In this document: piece after piece, positions 1-9,416 of the stretch | Layout of the letters: each line of letters begins with the position of its first letter | Position numbering within the stretch: the stretch's first letter is position 1 | Assembly (NCBI RefSeq): GCF_028595265.1 | Contig: NZ_JAQQXP010000001.1 | Location: 434,001-498,000, forward strand | Direction: 5' to 3' | From: Alteromonas gilva | GTDB lineage: Bacteria; Pseudomonadota; Gammaproteobacteria; Enterobacterales; Alteromonadaceae | Length of the DNA stretch: 64,000 bases | The notes under the pieces: model-generated | What the model saw: the letters and a program-made list of their open reading frames with translations, nothing else | Told to the model about the DNA's origin: nothing | Database searches by the model: none | Translations under genes and position numbers: made by a program

Positions 1-1759
1 TAATGCCCCACGCCAAACCAAAGGTAAAAAACGCCGTACCGCTGGTTTCTACTTCCGGGTAGCCTTCTACGCCACCCAGTAAGCCCATCGACCAGGTGCC
101 ATCGTCGCGCTGAATGTCTTTGATACGACTGGCCATGGTGGTAAATAAATCCACATAGAATTGACGACCTTGCCAGTCCTGGGGTAAATCAGGGATCATC
201 AGCGCCAGGCCACCAAATACCCAGCCATTGCCGCGCGCCCAAAAAATGTCCTCGCCGTTTTGTTCACGCTGATCAAAGTAACTGGAGTCGCGCCAGAAGA
301 GCTTATCCTGGTCACTCCAGAGCAAATCAAAGGTGGCGCGATATTCCTGATCCATAAACTCAAGATACTTATCTTCGCCGGTAATTTGCGCCAGACGTGC
401 CCACACGGGCGGTGCCATAAACAGGGCATCACACCAGCCCCAGCGATCGTGAGCATGGGTATCTTCGGCCAGCCACTCAAGGGTACCTGTTTTAGGGTTG
501 TCTAAAATCCAGTCAAAGCGCTCCTTGGTGGGGCTCATCATGGCCGGTTCTTCAAACTCCTTGTAAAAGTTTAAGTAAAACTGACCGACGGTGTGATCAT
601 CCGCGTGATAGGGGCGCTGATGCAGGCGCCACTTATTGCGCTCACCAATCTTGCGCAGCCACTCGGTGTACCTGGCGTCACCGGCAATAGTGCGCCATCT
701 GTCCATGCCTGCATACAGAGCACCGTGGTGCCATTCCAAATCATGATAGCGCTCGCGGTTGGCCCAATCCGGTGGGTTACGTGGAATCGCCCGGTACTCG
801 CCCTGCTGCTCATGATGTTCAATTTGCCAGTCGGCGACTTGCTGAGTGAAGCGTTTCACCGACTGCATGGTCATTGGTGCATCCTGGCCGGGTAAGTAGT
901 TGTGCAGGTATTGCTTCCAGTTAAAGTAAGTGGTGATGTCGCCGGCTTTTTGCCAGGCAAAGCCGGCGTAGTAGGTGAGTTTCCCGGCGTTGTCGGTTGA
1001 CGTTACTAACACCGCATTGGAGCGGTCTTTGGTGGGCGACACCTGCTCATAAAATGTTGCGTCTGAGTTGGGCGGTAGCACCACCCCTGTGCCGACGTGG
1101 CTGTCGTCGATTTGTTCCCAGGTGCTCACGATAGTTCGGCGCTCGTTAACATCGGCCAATGCCTTGCCATCGTGAGTGGTAACGCCAACGGCAATATCTA
1201 ACTGAACCGGCTGGCCGGCCTGGGTAAACTGACTTTCTGCTTTGTATAACTGACTACCCCGGGTCAGGGTAACCCGTTTGGTTTCACGAATATCCTGCTC
1301 TGGCCAATAGTACTGAAGCTCAAACACCACCTGCTGCGGGGTTTTCTCGAGCACCGTAAAATCCTGATAGACATTGGCCTGAAGCAGTTTATCGTCACTC
1401 CCGGGTTGCCACAGGGCAAGGCCGCCGCAGCCAAGAGACGATCCTACGTGGTAAGGGTCGTAGCCTTCGCCATGGTCAACGTGATATGACTTTCCTGCCT
1501 CGTGTTCGGCATACCATTTGTTAACTACGGGGGTGGCAACGCGTTTTAGCCAGCAATCGGTGCCGTTAGATTCGGCAGAATCGGCCAGGGCAGGCCCATA
1601 CATGCGAAAAGCAACCTTGTCGTTTTCAAAGGCAAAGTCATCCTTGCGTTCAGGTACCTGACGCGCTTCATAGCGCATATCCTCGTCGCTCTGTTGCACA
1701 GAACATCCCTGCAAAACTAACATACCGAGCAACGTAATAAGGTGAGTAGGTTTAAACAT
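1..1759 (-). CDS. GH105-type unsaturated uronyl hydrolase lipoprotein with DUF4861 region (3' end cut by window)
   Basis: Translating the minus strand from the ATG at 1759 gives an open frame of 586 codons to the window edge, so the C-terminus is missing. The N-terminus is a lipoprotein signal (MLVLQGC lipobox). The first half (roughly residues 40-320) resembles DUF4861. The second half is a glycoside hydrolase family 105/88 (alpha6/alpha6) domain: the segments HADDHTVGQFY and WGWCDALFMAPP carry the two acidic residues expected at the active site, and ETSGTAFFTFGLAWG lies near the visible end. Family members remove the unsaturated uronic acid left at chain ends by polysaccharide lyases (pectin or ulvan type). 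A TGGAG Shine-Dalgarno lies just upstream and supports this start. The substrate cannot be told from sequence. Confidence 0.85.
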   Translation of the reverse strand, partial: MFKPTHLITLLGMLVLQGCSVQQSDEDMRYEARQVPERKDDFAFENDKVAFRMYGPALADSAESNGTDCWLKRVATPVVNKWYAEHEAGKSYHVDHGEGYDPYHVGSSLGCGGLALWQPGSDDKLLQANVYQDFTVLEKTPQQVVFELQYYWPEQDIRETKRVTLTRGSQLYKAESQFTQAGQPVQLDIAVGVTTHDGKALADVNERRTIVSTWEQIDDSHVGTGVVLPPNSDATFYEQVSPTKDRSNAVLVTSTDNAGKLTYYAGFAWQKAGDITTYFNWKQYLHNYLPGQDAPMTMQSVKRFTQQVADWQIEHHEQQGEYRAIPRNPPDWANRERYHDLEWHHGALYAGMDRWRTIAGDARYTEWLRKIGERNKWRLHQRPYHADDHTVGQFYLNFYKEFEEPAMMSPTKERFDWILDNPKTGTLEWLAEDTHAHDRWGWCDALFMAPPVWARLAQITGEDKYLEFMDQEYRATFDLLWSDQDKLFWRDSSYFDQREQNGEDIFWARGNGWVFGGLALMIPDLPQDWQGRQFYVDLFTTMASRIKDIQRDDGTWSMGLLGGVEGYPEVETSGTAFFTFGLAWGI

Positions 1760-2027
1760 CGAAACTCCATTAGCGACCACAACCACTCTGGTCGGGTAAG
1801 TCAACCAGGACAGGACATACACAATATCGATTGTGTTGCGCATTTGTTTTAATAATGTAACCGTCTAAAGTAGTAATATAATACTTAGGTGTAAAGCCCA
1901 TATATGAAATGTTGAGCCGAAAACCGGGCGTAAATCACGCTTAACGCATTGAAAATAGTTTACTTTGCAGGTTGGCGTAAGGGCAGAGCATGCAGCGAAG
2001 GCCAAATAATAGTGGGGCAATATAAGT
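1760..2027. other. Intergenic region with the presumed promoter of the GH105 gene
   Basis: No open frame with a ribosome site was found here. The stretch lies upstream of the GH105 lipoprotein gene (minus strand) and downstream of fghA. It is AT-rich around 1840-1915, which would suit a minus-strand promoter. I could not pick one convincing -35/-10 pair. Confidence 0.4.
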
Positions 2028-2049
2028 GAGGCTGCCGGTTGGCAGCCTC
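2028..2049 (-). terminator. Hairpin downstream of fghA
   Basis: A perfect 9-bp inverted repeat (GAGGCTGCC, loop GGTT, GGCAGCCTC) begins 29 bases past the fghA stop codon. The T-rich tract GTTATTTTT lies on the plus-strand side, so as a minus-strand terminator the U-tract is poor. It may act in both directions. Confidence 0.55.
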
Positions 2050-2077
2050 GTTATTTTTACGGTTAAATCGTTATACG

Positions 2078-2911
2078 CTAAAAGTGCGCGGCGTGAAAAC
2101 GCAGGTGGTCGTCGATAAACGAAGCAATAAAATAGTAACTGTGATCGTAACCGTCGTGCTGACGCAGGGTCAGTGGATAATCTTTTTGCGTGGCGGCCTG
2201 CAGCAGTGCCTCGGGTTTAAGCTGCTCCGCCAGAAAGTTATCGTCGAGGCCCTGATCAACCATCATAGGCACGTTGGTGGTACTTTCTGTTAGCAAACAC
2301 ACAGTGTCGTATTGTTGCCAGGCTGTTTTATCGTCGCCCAAATAGGCGGTAAAGGCTTTTTCGCCCCAGGGGCAGTTCACCGGATTGGTAATGGGGCTAA
2401 ACGCGCTCGCCGAGGTAAACATCGCCGGGTTTTTCAGGGCAATGCTCAGGGCGCCGTGTCCGCCCATTGAGTGGCCGCTGATGGCCCGTTGCGTAGACAC
2501 CGGAAAGTGTTCCTCAATGATGGCGGGTAACTCTTTTACCACGTAGTCGTACATTTGGTAATGGGTTGCCCACGGGGCTTGAGTGGCGTTTACATAAAAC
2601 CCAGCGCCTTTGCCTAAGTCGTAGTTATCGTCATCGGCCACGTCATCACCGCGTGGAGAGGTGTCGGGTGCAACAATGGCAATCCCCAGTTCGGCAGCCA
2701 CGCGCAGCGCCCCGGCTTTTTGCATAAAGTTTTCGTCGGTACAGGTCAGGCCTGATAACCAGTAAACCACCGGTACCTTACTACCGTTGCTGCATTGCGG
2801 CGGTAAGTAAATAGCAAACCGCATTGTGCAGCGGTTCACTTCTGAGCGGTGGGTATACTGCTTGTGCCAGCCACCGAAGCTTTTATTACAACTGATATTT
2901 TCTATCGTCAT
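2078..2911 (-). CDS. fghA: S-formylglutathione hydrolase
   Basis: This 277-residue serine esterase hydrolyses S-formylglutathione to formate and glutathione, the second step of glutathione-dependent formaldehyde removal in the cytoplasm. The alpha/beta-hydrolase nucleophile elbow GHSMGG is at about residue 146-151, and DQGLDDNF and DGYDHSYYF near the C-terminus carry the expected Asp and His. Length and layout match the esterase D family. I chose the ATG at 2911 because AAGGAG sits 5 bases before it. An in-frame GTG at 2917 would overlap that site. The gene follows frmA by about 64 bases on the same strand, so the two enzymes of the pathway probably form one operon. Confidence 0.95.
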   Translation of the reverse strand: MTIENISCNKSFGGWHKQYTHRSEVNRCTMRFAIYLPPQCSNGSKVPVVYWLSGLTCTDENFMQKAGALRVAAELGIAIVAPDTSPRGDDVADDDNYDLGKGAGFYVNATQAPWATHYQMYDYVVKELPAIIEEHFPVSTQRAISGHSMGGHGALSIALKNPAMFTSASAFSPITNPVNCPWGEKAFTAYLGDDKTAWQQYDTVCLLTESTTNVPMMVDQGLDDNFLAEQLKPEALLQAATQKDYPLTLRQHDGYDHSYYFIASFIDDHLRFHAAHF

Positions 2912-2975
2912 GGTCACTCCTTAAAAAAGTGAGCCGCCAGCATTATCGGCAGGATAAGTCTGGCGGTTAGAGAGA

Positions 2976-4103
2976 TTAAAGGTTGTAATGAATAACGCTA
3001 CGGATGCTCTTACCCTCGTGCATTAAATCAAACGCCTCGTTAATATCGCCGAGGCCCATGGTGTGGGTAATAAAATCGTTGAGCGCAAACTTACCGGCCA
3101 GATAGTCTTCAACAATACCGGGTAATTCAGAACGACCTTTTACACCGCCAAAAGCGGTACCGCGCCATACCCGACCAGTGACTAACTGGAAAGGACGGGT
3201 GGAAATTTCCTGACCGGCACCGGCAACCCCGATAATCACAGATTCGCCCCAGCCTTTGTGACAGCATTCTAATGCCGAGCGCATTACATTGACGTTACCG
3301 ATACATTCAAATGAGTAATCCACACCACCGTCGGTGAGTTCTACAATGACTTCCTGAATCGGCTTGTCGTAATCGTTAGGGTTAATGCAGTCGGTGGCAC
3401 CGAGTTTTTTAGCCAGTTCAAATTTAGACTCGTTAAGATCGATACCGATAATACGTCCGGCCTTGGCCATGGTCGCGCCAATAATGGCCGACAAACCAAT
3501 ACCGCCCAGGCCAAATATGGCAACGGTGTCGCCTTCCTGTACTTTGGCGGTGTTCATGACCGCACCCATACCGGTGGTGACGCCACAACCCAGCAGGCAC
3601 ACTTCCTCTAGCGGCGCATCGGGATTAACTTTTGCCAGCGAAATTTCGGGCAATACGGTGTATTCGGAAAAGGTTGAACAGCCCATGTAATGGAAAATTT
3701 CTTTGCCGTTACAGGTAAAGCGCGTGGTGCCATCTGGCATCAGGCCCTTGCCCTGCGTTTCGCGCACAGCACTACACAGGTTGGTTTTACCGGATGTACA
3801 AAATTTACACTCACCGCACTCGGCGGTATACAGTGGGATAACATGATCGCCCACCTTAAGGGAGGTGACACCTTCGCCGACCGACTCCACGATGCCGCCG
3901 CCTTCATGACCGAGTATCGACGGGAACACCCCTTCCGGATCTTCGCCCGACAGGGTGAAGGCGTCGGTGTGGCAAACGCCTGTGGCCACAATTCTGATCC
4001 GCACTTCACCGGCTTTTGGTGGTGCAACCTGCACTTCTTCAACGCTTAAGGGTTTACCCGCTTCCCACGCAACGGCGGCTTTACAAGTGATGACGTCTGC
4101 CAT
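2976..4103 (-). CDS. frmA: S-(hydroxymethyl)glutathione dehydrogenase (class III alcohol dehydrogenase)
   Basis: This 375-residue zinc- and NAD-dependent enzyme oxidises the spontaneous adduct of formaldehyde and glutathione to S-formylglutathione. Visible hallmarks are the catalytic zinc ligands (GVCHTDAF, GHEGGGIVE), the structural zinc cysteine cluster (CGECKFCTSGKTNLC, about residues 95-110), and the Rossmann loop GLGGIGLS near residue 200. Length is exactly that of class III ADH. The AGAGG upstream of the ATG is a good ribosome site. fghA lies downstream in the same orientation. A LysR gene lies divergently upstream, with only 115 bases between the two starts. Confidence 0.96.
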   Translation of the reverse strand: MADVITCKAAVAWEAGKPLSVEEVQVAPPKAGEVRIRIVATGVCHTDAFTLSGEDPEGVFPSILGHEGGGIVESVGEGVTSLKVGDHVIPLYTAECGECKFCTSGKTNLCSAVRETQGKGLMPDGTTRFTCNGKEIFHYMGCSTFSEYTVLPEISLAKVNPDAPLEEVCLLGCGVTTGMGAVMNTAKVQEGDTVAIFGLGGIGLSAIIGATMAKAGRIIGIDLNESKFELAKKLGATDCINPNDYDKPIQEVIVELTDGGVDYSFECIGNVNVMRSALECCHKGWGESVIIGVAGAGQEISTRPFQLVTGRVWRGTAFGGVKGRSELPGIVEDYLAGKFALNDFITHTMGLGDINEAFDLMHEGKSIRSVIHYNL

Positions 4104-4218
4104 GGTGTTTTTCCTCTGGTTATCTTGCTAATGACTTTTCTATTGTAGACCTGATATATTCAGTAACAATAGGCAATATATGTAAATCACTTTTACTGTA
4201 GAGTAATAATGGGGCGGT

Positions 4219-5085
4219 ATGGCAAATTGGGAAGGCATTAATGAGTTTGTTGCGGTAGCCGAAACACAAAGCTTTACTCAGGCCGCTAAACGCCTGGCGT
4301 TATCTACCGCTCAGGTTTCGCGGCAAATCGCCAGATTGGAAAACCGCTTAAGTACCAAACTGCTCAACCGCACTACCCGGGTGGTGGCACTCACCGACAG
4401 CGGCGACACCTTTTATCGCCACTGTAAGCCTATTCTCGAAGAGCTAAGCGCTGCCGAAAAAGTGGTGACAGATCTGCAGGCCAAGCCCACCGGCAAGCTC
4501 AAAATGACCGCGCCGGTGACCTATGGCGAACGTATTATCGCGCCAATCATTAACGATATTTCGGCGGCATACCCTGAACTGCAAATTCAGCTGCACCTGA
4601 CCAATCAGGTGGTGGATCTTATTCACGATGGCTACGATTTAGCGATTCGCTTAGGCGAGCTGGAGGATTCGTCGTACATTGCCCGGCGCTTGTCGAGCCG
4701 CGCCTGGCATCTGGCGGCTTCGCCGACCTATCTGGACAAACACGGCACACCCCATTCGCTGTCTGAGTTACCGCAGCACCAATGCATACTGGGAACATCC
4801 GATAACTGGAAGTTTCGCCGCCATGGCAAAAGTGAAATTGTTAAGGTGCGGGCCCGACTGCGTTGCAACAGTGGCGTGGCACTGATTGATGCCGCGCTCA
4901 AGCACCTGGGGATTGTTCAGTTGCCAGATTATTACATTGCGCCATACCTGGCATCCGGCGAGTTAATCGAGTTGCTGCCGCAGCAGCAAATTGCTGATGA
5001 AGGGATTTGGGCGTTGTACCCGCCGACCCGGCATTTGTCGCCCAAAGTGCGCATGGTGATTGACAGGTTAGTCAGCGCCATGTAA
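4219..5085 (+). CDS. LysR-family transcriptional regulator, divergent from frmA-fghA
   Basis: A 288-residue LysR-type regulator: N-terminal winged helix (residues 1-60, with FTQAAKRLALSTAQVSRQIARLE), then a periplasmic-binding-protein-like effector domain from about residue 90. It is transcribed away from frmA. The 115-base shared region holds two ATATAT motifs (4154-4159 and 4176-4181) that could be halves of a LysR site. Position suggests it controls the formaldehyde operon, as LysR or FrmR-type regulators often do, but the effector is unknown. The start is preceded by GGGGCGGT. A strong terminator follows at about 5190, so it is transcribed alone. Confidence 0.9.
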   Translation: MANWEGINEFVAVAETQSFTQAAKRLALSTAQVSRQIARLENRLSTKLLNRTTRVVALTDSGDTFYRHCKPILEELSAAEKVVTDLQAKPTGKLKMTAPVTYGERIIAPIINDISAAYPELQIQLHLTNQVVDLIHDGYDLAIRLGELEDSSYIARRLSSRAWHLAASPTYLDKHGTPHSLSELPQHQCILGTSDNWKFRRHGKSEIVKVRARLRCNSGVALIDAALKHLGIVQLPDYYIAPYLASGELIELLPQQQIADEGIWALYPPTRHLSPKVRMVIDRLVSAM

Positions 5086-5185
5086 ATGATAACAATTACT
5101 ATTTGCATTTGTGGTGTTTATGGCGTACCTTAACAGCGTACGTAGTTTTTAATAGTGTCTCTTAACTCTATTAGAAAACCCCTTT

Positions 5186-5219
5186 AAGCAGGCCCTCATC
5201 CACTGGCCTGCTTTTTTTT
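5186..5219 (+). terminator. Rho-independent terminator of the LysR gene
   Basis: The arms AAGCAGGCC and GGCCTGCTT (10-base loop) are followed by a run of eight T. It lies about 100 bases past the LysR stop codon. Confidence 0.9.
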
Positions 5220-5325
5220 GCCTGTTGGTTAAGGCGGCTGCCTCGCCTCGCTAAAGGCGTGCCGCTGGCGGTTTCTTAAAAATCGCCCTGCCTCAGGGAT
5301 AGGTTGGCCACGCAGTGGCAGCGAA

Positions 5326-6345
5326 TTAAAACTGCCAGTAGCCCAGGCGTTTGCGCATTTTTAACTGGCGAATAAAATTTTTGGGTTTGGCGCGTAAATC
5401 GCTGTGGGGCAGATGGGCAATTTCGGTTTTAACAGCATCGAGAATGCGCTTAGCCGATTGACCGTCCCGGTAGGGGTGCATTTGCTGGCCATACTCCTCA
5501 ATGCTATCAAGCAATTCACCGTCAACCGACAACGCCCTGGTGATTGCATCACCGAGTTGGTCTGGCGCAGTGATATCAAGCAACGGCGGCTCGGGCTGCG
5601 AATTGCGGAAAGTGATAACAGGTTTGTTGAGCAGCAGGAATTCGGTAATGACTGACGAGGTGTCTGACACCATAACGTCGGCCTGTTGCAGCAAAGGAAT
5701 GATACTTTGTTCGTCGGTCACAATGAGCTTAGTGTGCTGGCGATCGTAATAGCGAGCCTGGATGGCCAGATCCATTTTGGGGTGGAATTTTACTATCCAC
5801 TGCCAATCATGCTGCTGACTAAGCGCTAAAATCGTATCGGCTAAGGCCTCTGCACTACTGAAACTGGGCGAGAACGTGGGCGCATATAAAATGGTTGAGC
5901 AGGACTGGCTGTTTTCCGCGGTGGTTGAAAATAATCGATCCAGCTTGGGCCAACCCGTCTCCCGCACGTGAAAATGCCGGTGCTGTTGCTGCAACTCATT
6001 AAACTTGTTAGTGAAAAACGGGCCCTGGGTACAATACAGATCAAAGCAGTCGCGAATTCGAAAGTGGCCCTTTTTCTTCCATTCAAAGCCATGAAACACT
6101 TGTACCTTGAGGCCCGGCACAAAGCTGGGGACGATGTTGCCAGGCACAAACACCGCATCGGGCTTATATTGTACAACATCAGAGATAGTTGGCAGGCAGC
6201 GCTCATCGGCGTTAAACAGCGCAGTATTAACCCCTTTACCTTCTACAAACCAGGCGCATTCGTCGCCACGTTGCCAGGCTTCCTGTTGTATCGGGCGAAG
6301 GATCTCAAAGGAATAATTTTGTGAAATATAAAATAAATAGCGCAC
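5326..6345 (-). CDS. CDP-glycerol glycerophosphotransferase family protein (second of a tandem pair)
   Basis: A 339-residue protein of the CDP-glycerol:polyglycerophosphate glycerophosphotransferase family (Glyphos_transf), GT-B like. Typical features are a substrate-loop histidine in KVQVFHGFEW (about residue 85), the CTQGPFF and VRETGWPKLD segments, and the C-terminal donor-site signature SDTSSVITEFLLLNKPV. Family members transfer glycerol-phosphate or ribitol-phosphate to surface polymers. In Gram-negatives they are found in capsule and LPS loci. It follows the 6369-7460 gene by 23 bases on the same strand and is distantly similar to it, so the pair probably arose by duplication. No CDP-glycerol synthase gene is visible nearby, so the donor is uncertain. 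Confidence 0.8.
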   Translation of the reverse strand: MRYLFYISQNYSFEILRPIQQEAWQRGDECAWFVEGKGVNTALFNADERCLPTISDVVQYKPDAVFVPGNIVPSFVPGLKVQVFHGFEWKKKGHFRIRDCFDLYCTQGPFFTNKFNELQQQHRHFHVRETGWPKLDRLFSTTAENSQSCSTILYAPTFSPSFSSAEALADTILALSQQHDWQWIVKFHPKMDLAIQARYYDRQHTKLIVTDEQSIIPLLQQADVMVSDTSSVITEFLLLNKPVITFRNSQPEPPLLDITAPDQLGDAITRALSVDGELLDSIEEYGQQMHPYRDGQSAKRILDAVKTEIAHLPHSDLRAKPKNFIRQLKMRKRLGYWQF

Positions 6346-6368
6346 GTAGGGAGTCTTCGGTTAAAGGG

Positions 6369-7460
6369 TTAGCTGTTGGCAATAATATATTTGCATATTC
6401 TGTCGCCACATTTGCCGTCAGTGGCACCCACCATGTCCTGGGTGATTTGTAACCGCTGTTGTTCTAATTTGGACGGATCTTTTAATACTGAACGAATCGC
6501 GGCCGGCACTTCTTTAGGAGATTTGGCGCGCAAACACAACTGATGAAACAGCTCAATATCGGGATCGAGACGGTTTTTTAATCTGAATTTTAGCAGCCCC
6601 CGGTAACTCCAGCGCGTTTGATAAAAGTCGCACCAGACGACTGGTTTATTGAGCGCGGCATATTCAAAAATCGCTGACGAGGCATCAGACAGCATCACAT
6701 CAGACAATTGCATGTAGGGCAACAGATTATAATCTTCTACATCGGTAACATGAACATGATCAGATTTATTCCACTGTTCGAACAATGCTCTCTGCGCTGC
6801 ATATTTGTCTTTAACAAAACTAAAGTAATGTGGTTTTACAATAATGTTGTAGCCGCGCAGCTGGTTGGGTAGCTGGGCGTTAAAATGCTCAATACTCGAC
6901 GGGTAAAACGTCGGCGCATAAAGTATGGTTGGCTTGTTTTCATCCAGACCGAGATCGCTCAGGGTCATTGGTGCGGGCGAGTTGTCAAACAAGGGGTCAA
7001 GCTTGGCATAGCCGGTATCCACAAAGGTGGCATCGGAAAAACGCGATTGTAAGCGTTGCAATCGCTGTTGGCCTTCGACAAACCTGACATCAAAGGGAAA
7101 CTCAGACACATCGTAGTAACATGATTTTGGCCCAATGCCGTGTTGTACCAAGGCCAGTTTTGCTTTAATGCGCGATTTTTCGAGGTGGTCGAACTGAGGC
7201 CTGTTACCAAAAATAACCCAGTCAGACTGATTCTGCTGATAAAAGAGATGGGCATTTTTGGGCGAGTCGATGTAATTAAACGGAATATTAGCGTTTTCTA
7301 ACTCGCGCTTTTTTAACCTATCAAACCCACATTCCGGATATAAATTAAAAATGCAGTTTACGCCCGCTTTAATCAGTTTTTTGGCGACGGGTAAATATTG
7401 GGGAAGGTAGTATAAATGTTGTGTGTCGAAATAAACGCGAACCAACGAAACCTCACTCAA
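6369..7460 (-). CDS. CDP-glycerol glycerophosphotransferase family protein (first of a tandem pair)
   Basis: A protein of up to 363 residues, related to the downstream gene. It has the family histidine in LVQHGIGPKS, the GYAKLDPLF segment and the acidic signature DVMLSDASSAIFEYAALNKPV. It probably transfers a polyol-phosphate onto a cell-surface glycan at the inner face of the membrane. No ATG exists near the start. The frame opens with TTG at 7460, but a second TTG at 7445 is better placed behind a GAGTGAGG ribosome site, so the first five residues are doubtful. It forms a two-gene unit with the next gene. The upstream 320 bases hold no other gene. Confidence 0.78.
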   Translation of the reverse strand: MSEVSLVRVYFDTQHLYYLPQYLPVAKKLIKAGVNCIFNLYPECGFDRLKKRELENANIPFNYIDSPKNAHLFYQQNQSDWVIFGNRPQFDHLEKSRIKAKLALVQHGIGPKSCYYDVSEFPFDVRFVEGQQRLQRLQSRFSDATFVDTGYAKLDPLFDNSPAPMTLSDLGLDENKPTILYAPTFYPSSIEHFNAQLPNQLRGYNIIVKPHYFSFVKDKYAAQRALFEQWNKSDHVHVTDVEDYNLLPYMQLSDVMLSDASSAIFEYAALNKPVVWCDFYQTRWSYRGLLKFRLKNRLDPDIELFHQLCLRAKSPKEVPAAIRSVLKDPSKLEQQRLQITQDMVGATDGKCGDRICKYIIANS

Positions 7461-7781
7461 TTATAGGCAAAACCAACCATCACAATGTGTGTTGAACACC
7501 ACTATAAATTCGACGAAAGTATGTACATATACGTTAAATATCACCGAAATGTAATCATATAGACAAAAATAGGCGATTTCTAGGCCTGTTTATTTTTGCC
7601 GCCAGCTGGCACCACCCTAATAATACACTGCGTTAGCAAACTCCGCGCTGTGATGATGATGGTGAGAATAAACCTGGGTTGACGATATGAACGGGTGTTT
7701 CAGGGACGGTGAAAACGCGCTGCCAAAGGCTTTAAACGACCTTGGCAGCGCGCTGATTGCAGTCTTAACGAAGGCCAGCCG
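7461..7781. other. Intergenic region between gabD and the glycerophosphotransferase pair
   Basis: No credible open frame. It contains the gabD terminator hairpin (7716-7752) and, at 7500-7600, an AT-rich stretch that is the likely promoter region for the minus-strand glycerophosphotransferase pair. No other element was recognised. Confidence 0.5.
7716..7752 (-). terminator. Hairpin terminator of gabD
   Basis: A perfect 11-bp inverted repeat (CGCGCTGCCAA / TTGGCAGCGCG) with a 15-base loop. Read on the minus strand it is followed by GTTTTC, a short U-tract. It lies about 30 bases past the gabD stop. Confidence 0.75.
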
Positions 7782-9239
7782 CTACTCGCTGGCGGCTTTT
7801 ATGCCATAACATTGGTATTTCATTTCGAGATATTCCTCAATGCCAATGTGAGCGCCTTCACGGCCGATACCGCTTGCCTTAACACCACCAAAGGGGGCAT
7901 TGGCGGCGGATATTGCGCCTGTGTTAATACCCACCATGCCCGACTCGATAGCGTCGACCACGCGTTGAGCCCGGTGCAGATTGTCGCTAAAGAAGTATGC
8001 AGCAAGGCCAAAAGGCGTATCGTTAGCATACTCAATAACCTGCTCTTCAGTGTCGAATGGAATGAGCGGCACCACCGGACCAAAGGTCTCTTCGCTGGTG
8101 CACTTTGCGTCGGCCGGAACCCGGGTGAGTACTGTTGGCGCATACCAGTTGTCACCCTGCTCAAGCCGCTTGCCACCGGTGAGTAATAACGCGCCGTGGC
8201 TCAGGGCATCCTCAACGTGCTCGGCGACCTTGTCGGCACCGGCCTTGTCGATCAGAGGGCCAATGTTGACGCCATCGTGCAGGCCATTACCCACTTTAAG
8301 CGCCGCCACTTTGTCGGCCAGTTTGGTCTGGAATTCCTCCAGCACACTGCTTTGTACATACACCCGGTTAGGTGAAATGCAGGTTTGCCCGGCGTTACGA
8401 AATTTACCTGCCATGAGGCCTTCAACGGCCAAATCGACATCCGCGTCATCAAACACAATAAAAGGCGCATTACCGCCAAGCTCCAGCGAGAGTTTTTTAA
8501 CATCGGGTGCACATTTAGCCATTAACTGCGAGCCAATTTCGGTGGAGCCGGTAAAGGTTAGTTTGCGCACCTTTGCGTTCTCGCATAAAGCATCGCCGAT
8601 ATCGCTGGCTTTACCGGTCACAATTTGCAGTACGCCCTTGGGTATTCCGGCCTGTATGGCCAGTTCGCCCAGTGCCAGGGCGGTTAGCGGCGTTTGACTG
8701 GCAGGTTTTACAATCATGCTACAGCCGGCGGCCAGGGCTGGGGCTGCTTTTCGGGCGATCATCGCTGCCGGAAAATTCCACGGCGTAATGGCCGCGCACA
8801 CGCCAATGGGATCGCGCGACACGCGAATATGAGTGTTTTCTGTACCGGCCGGTAAAATTTCACCATTAATGCGCATCGCCTCTTCGGCAAACCACTTTAT
8901 GTAACTGGCTGCGTAGGCGATTTCACCTTTTGCTTCTGCCAGGGGTTTACCTTGCTCAGTGGTCATGATGGTGGCGAGTTCATCGGTATGTTCAATAATG
9001 AGGTCATACCATTTTCTGACAATGTCGCCGCGCTTCGACGGCGTTACTTTTCGCCAGCTTTTAAAGGCTTCTTCTGCGTAGTCTATGGCCTGGTGTACGG
9101 CTTTGGCGTCGAGTTTTGGTACCGAGGCGATAACATCGCCGGTGGCGGGGTTAGTAACATCGAGGCGGTCAGCAGTGCCTACCCACTCTCCGTTAATCAG
9201 GCAATCTTGCTTAAAAATATCGTAGTGTTGTAGTGTCAT
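7782..9239 (-). CDS. gabD: NAD(P)-dependent succinate-semialdehyde dehydrogenase
   Basis: A 485-residue aldehyde dehydrogenase closest in pattern to GabD, which oxidises succinate semialdehyde to succinate in the GABA shunt. Visible are the Asn region WNFPAAMIARK, the cofactor loop FTGSTEIGSQL, the general-base Glu in LELGGNAPFIV, and the catalytic Cys in NAGQTCISPNR (about residue 286). The C-terminus GGVKASGIGREGAHIGIEEY is characteristic of the GabD group. AAGGA precedes the ATG by about 8 bases. No gabT is visible beside it, and the gene appears monocistronic with its own terminator. Glutarate-semialdehyde activity cannot be excluded. Confidence 0.92.
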   Translation of the reverse strand: MTLQHYDIFKQDCLINGEWVGTADRLDVTNPATGDVIASVPKLDAKAVHQAIDYAEEAFKSWRKVTPSKRGDIVRKWYDLIIEHTDELATIMTTEQGKPLAEAKGEIAYAASYIKWFAEEAMRINGEILPAGTENTHIRVSRDPIGVCAAITPWNFPAAMIARKAAPALAAGCSMIVKPASQTPLTALALGELAIQAGIPKGVLQIVTGKASDIGDALCENAKVRKLTFTGSTEIGSQLMAKCAPDVKKLSLELGGNAPFIVFDDADVDLAVEGLMAGKFRNAGQTCISPNRVYVQSSVLEEFQTKLADKVAALKVGNGLHDGVNIGPLIDKAGADKVAEHVEDALSHGALLLTGGKRLEQGDNWYAPTVLTRVPADAKCTSEETFGPVVPLIPFDTEEQVIEYANDTPFGLAAYFFSDNLHRAQRVVDAIESGMVGINTGAISAANAPFGGVKASGIGREGAHIGIEEYLEMKYQCYGIKAASE

Positions 9240-9349
9240 GATTACTGTCCTTACTCATTTGAGACGGTCCAAACGTCATGCTTTATAACTTGTACTGCAA
9301 AGGGCCGGTCTTGGTTTGATCAGATTTATTGAATCGGCGGTGGATAAAT

Positions 9350-9375
9350 AAAAAAACGGCGCCAACAGGCGCCGT
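9350..9375 (-). terminator. Rho-independent terminator of the small heat-shock gene
   Basis: The perfect arms ACGGCGCC / GGCGCCGT with loop AACA are followed on the minus strand by a run of seven T. It lies about 40 bases past the stop codon. Confidence 0.92.
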
Positions 9376-9416
9376 AAACGAGAGTTACTCTAACAAGGAA
9401 CACATCAAACAGAAGT

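Noticed and set aside
199..895. Several 80-100 codon frames in the left 900 bases
   Set aside because: They are shadows of the long GH105 frame, which is open on the minus strand through the window edge and has clear family motifs.
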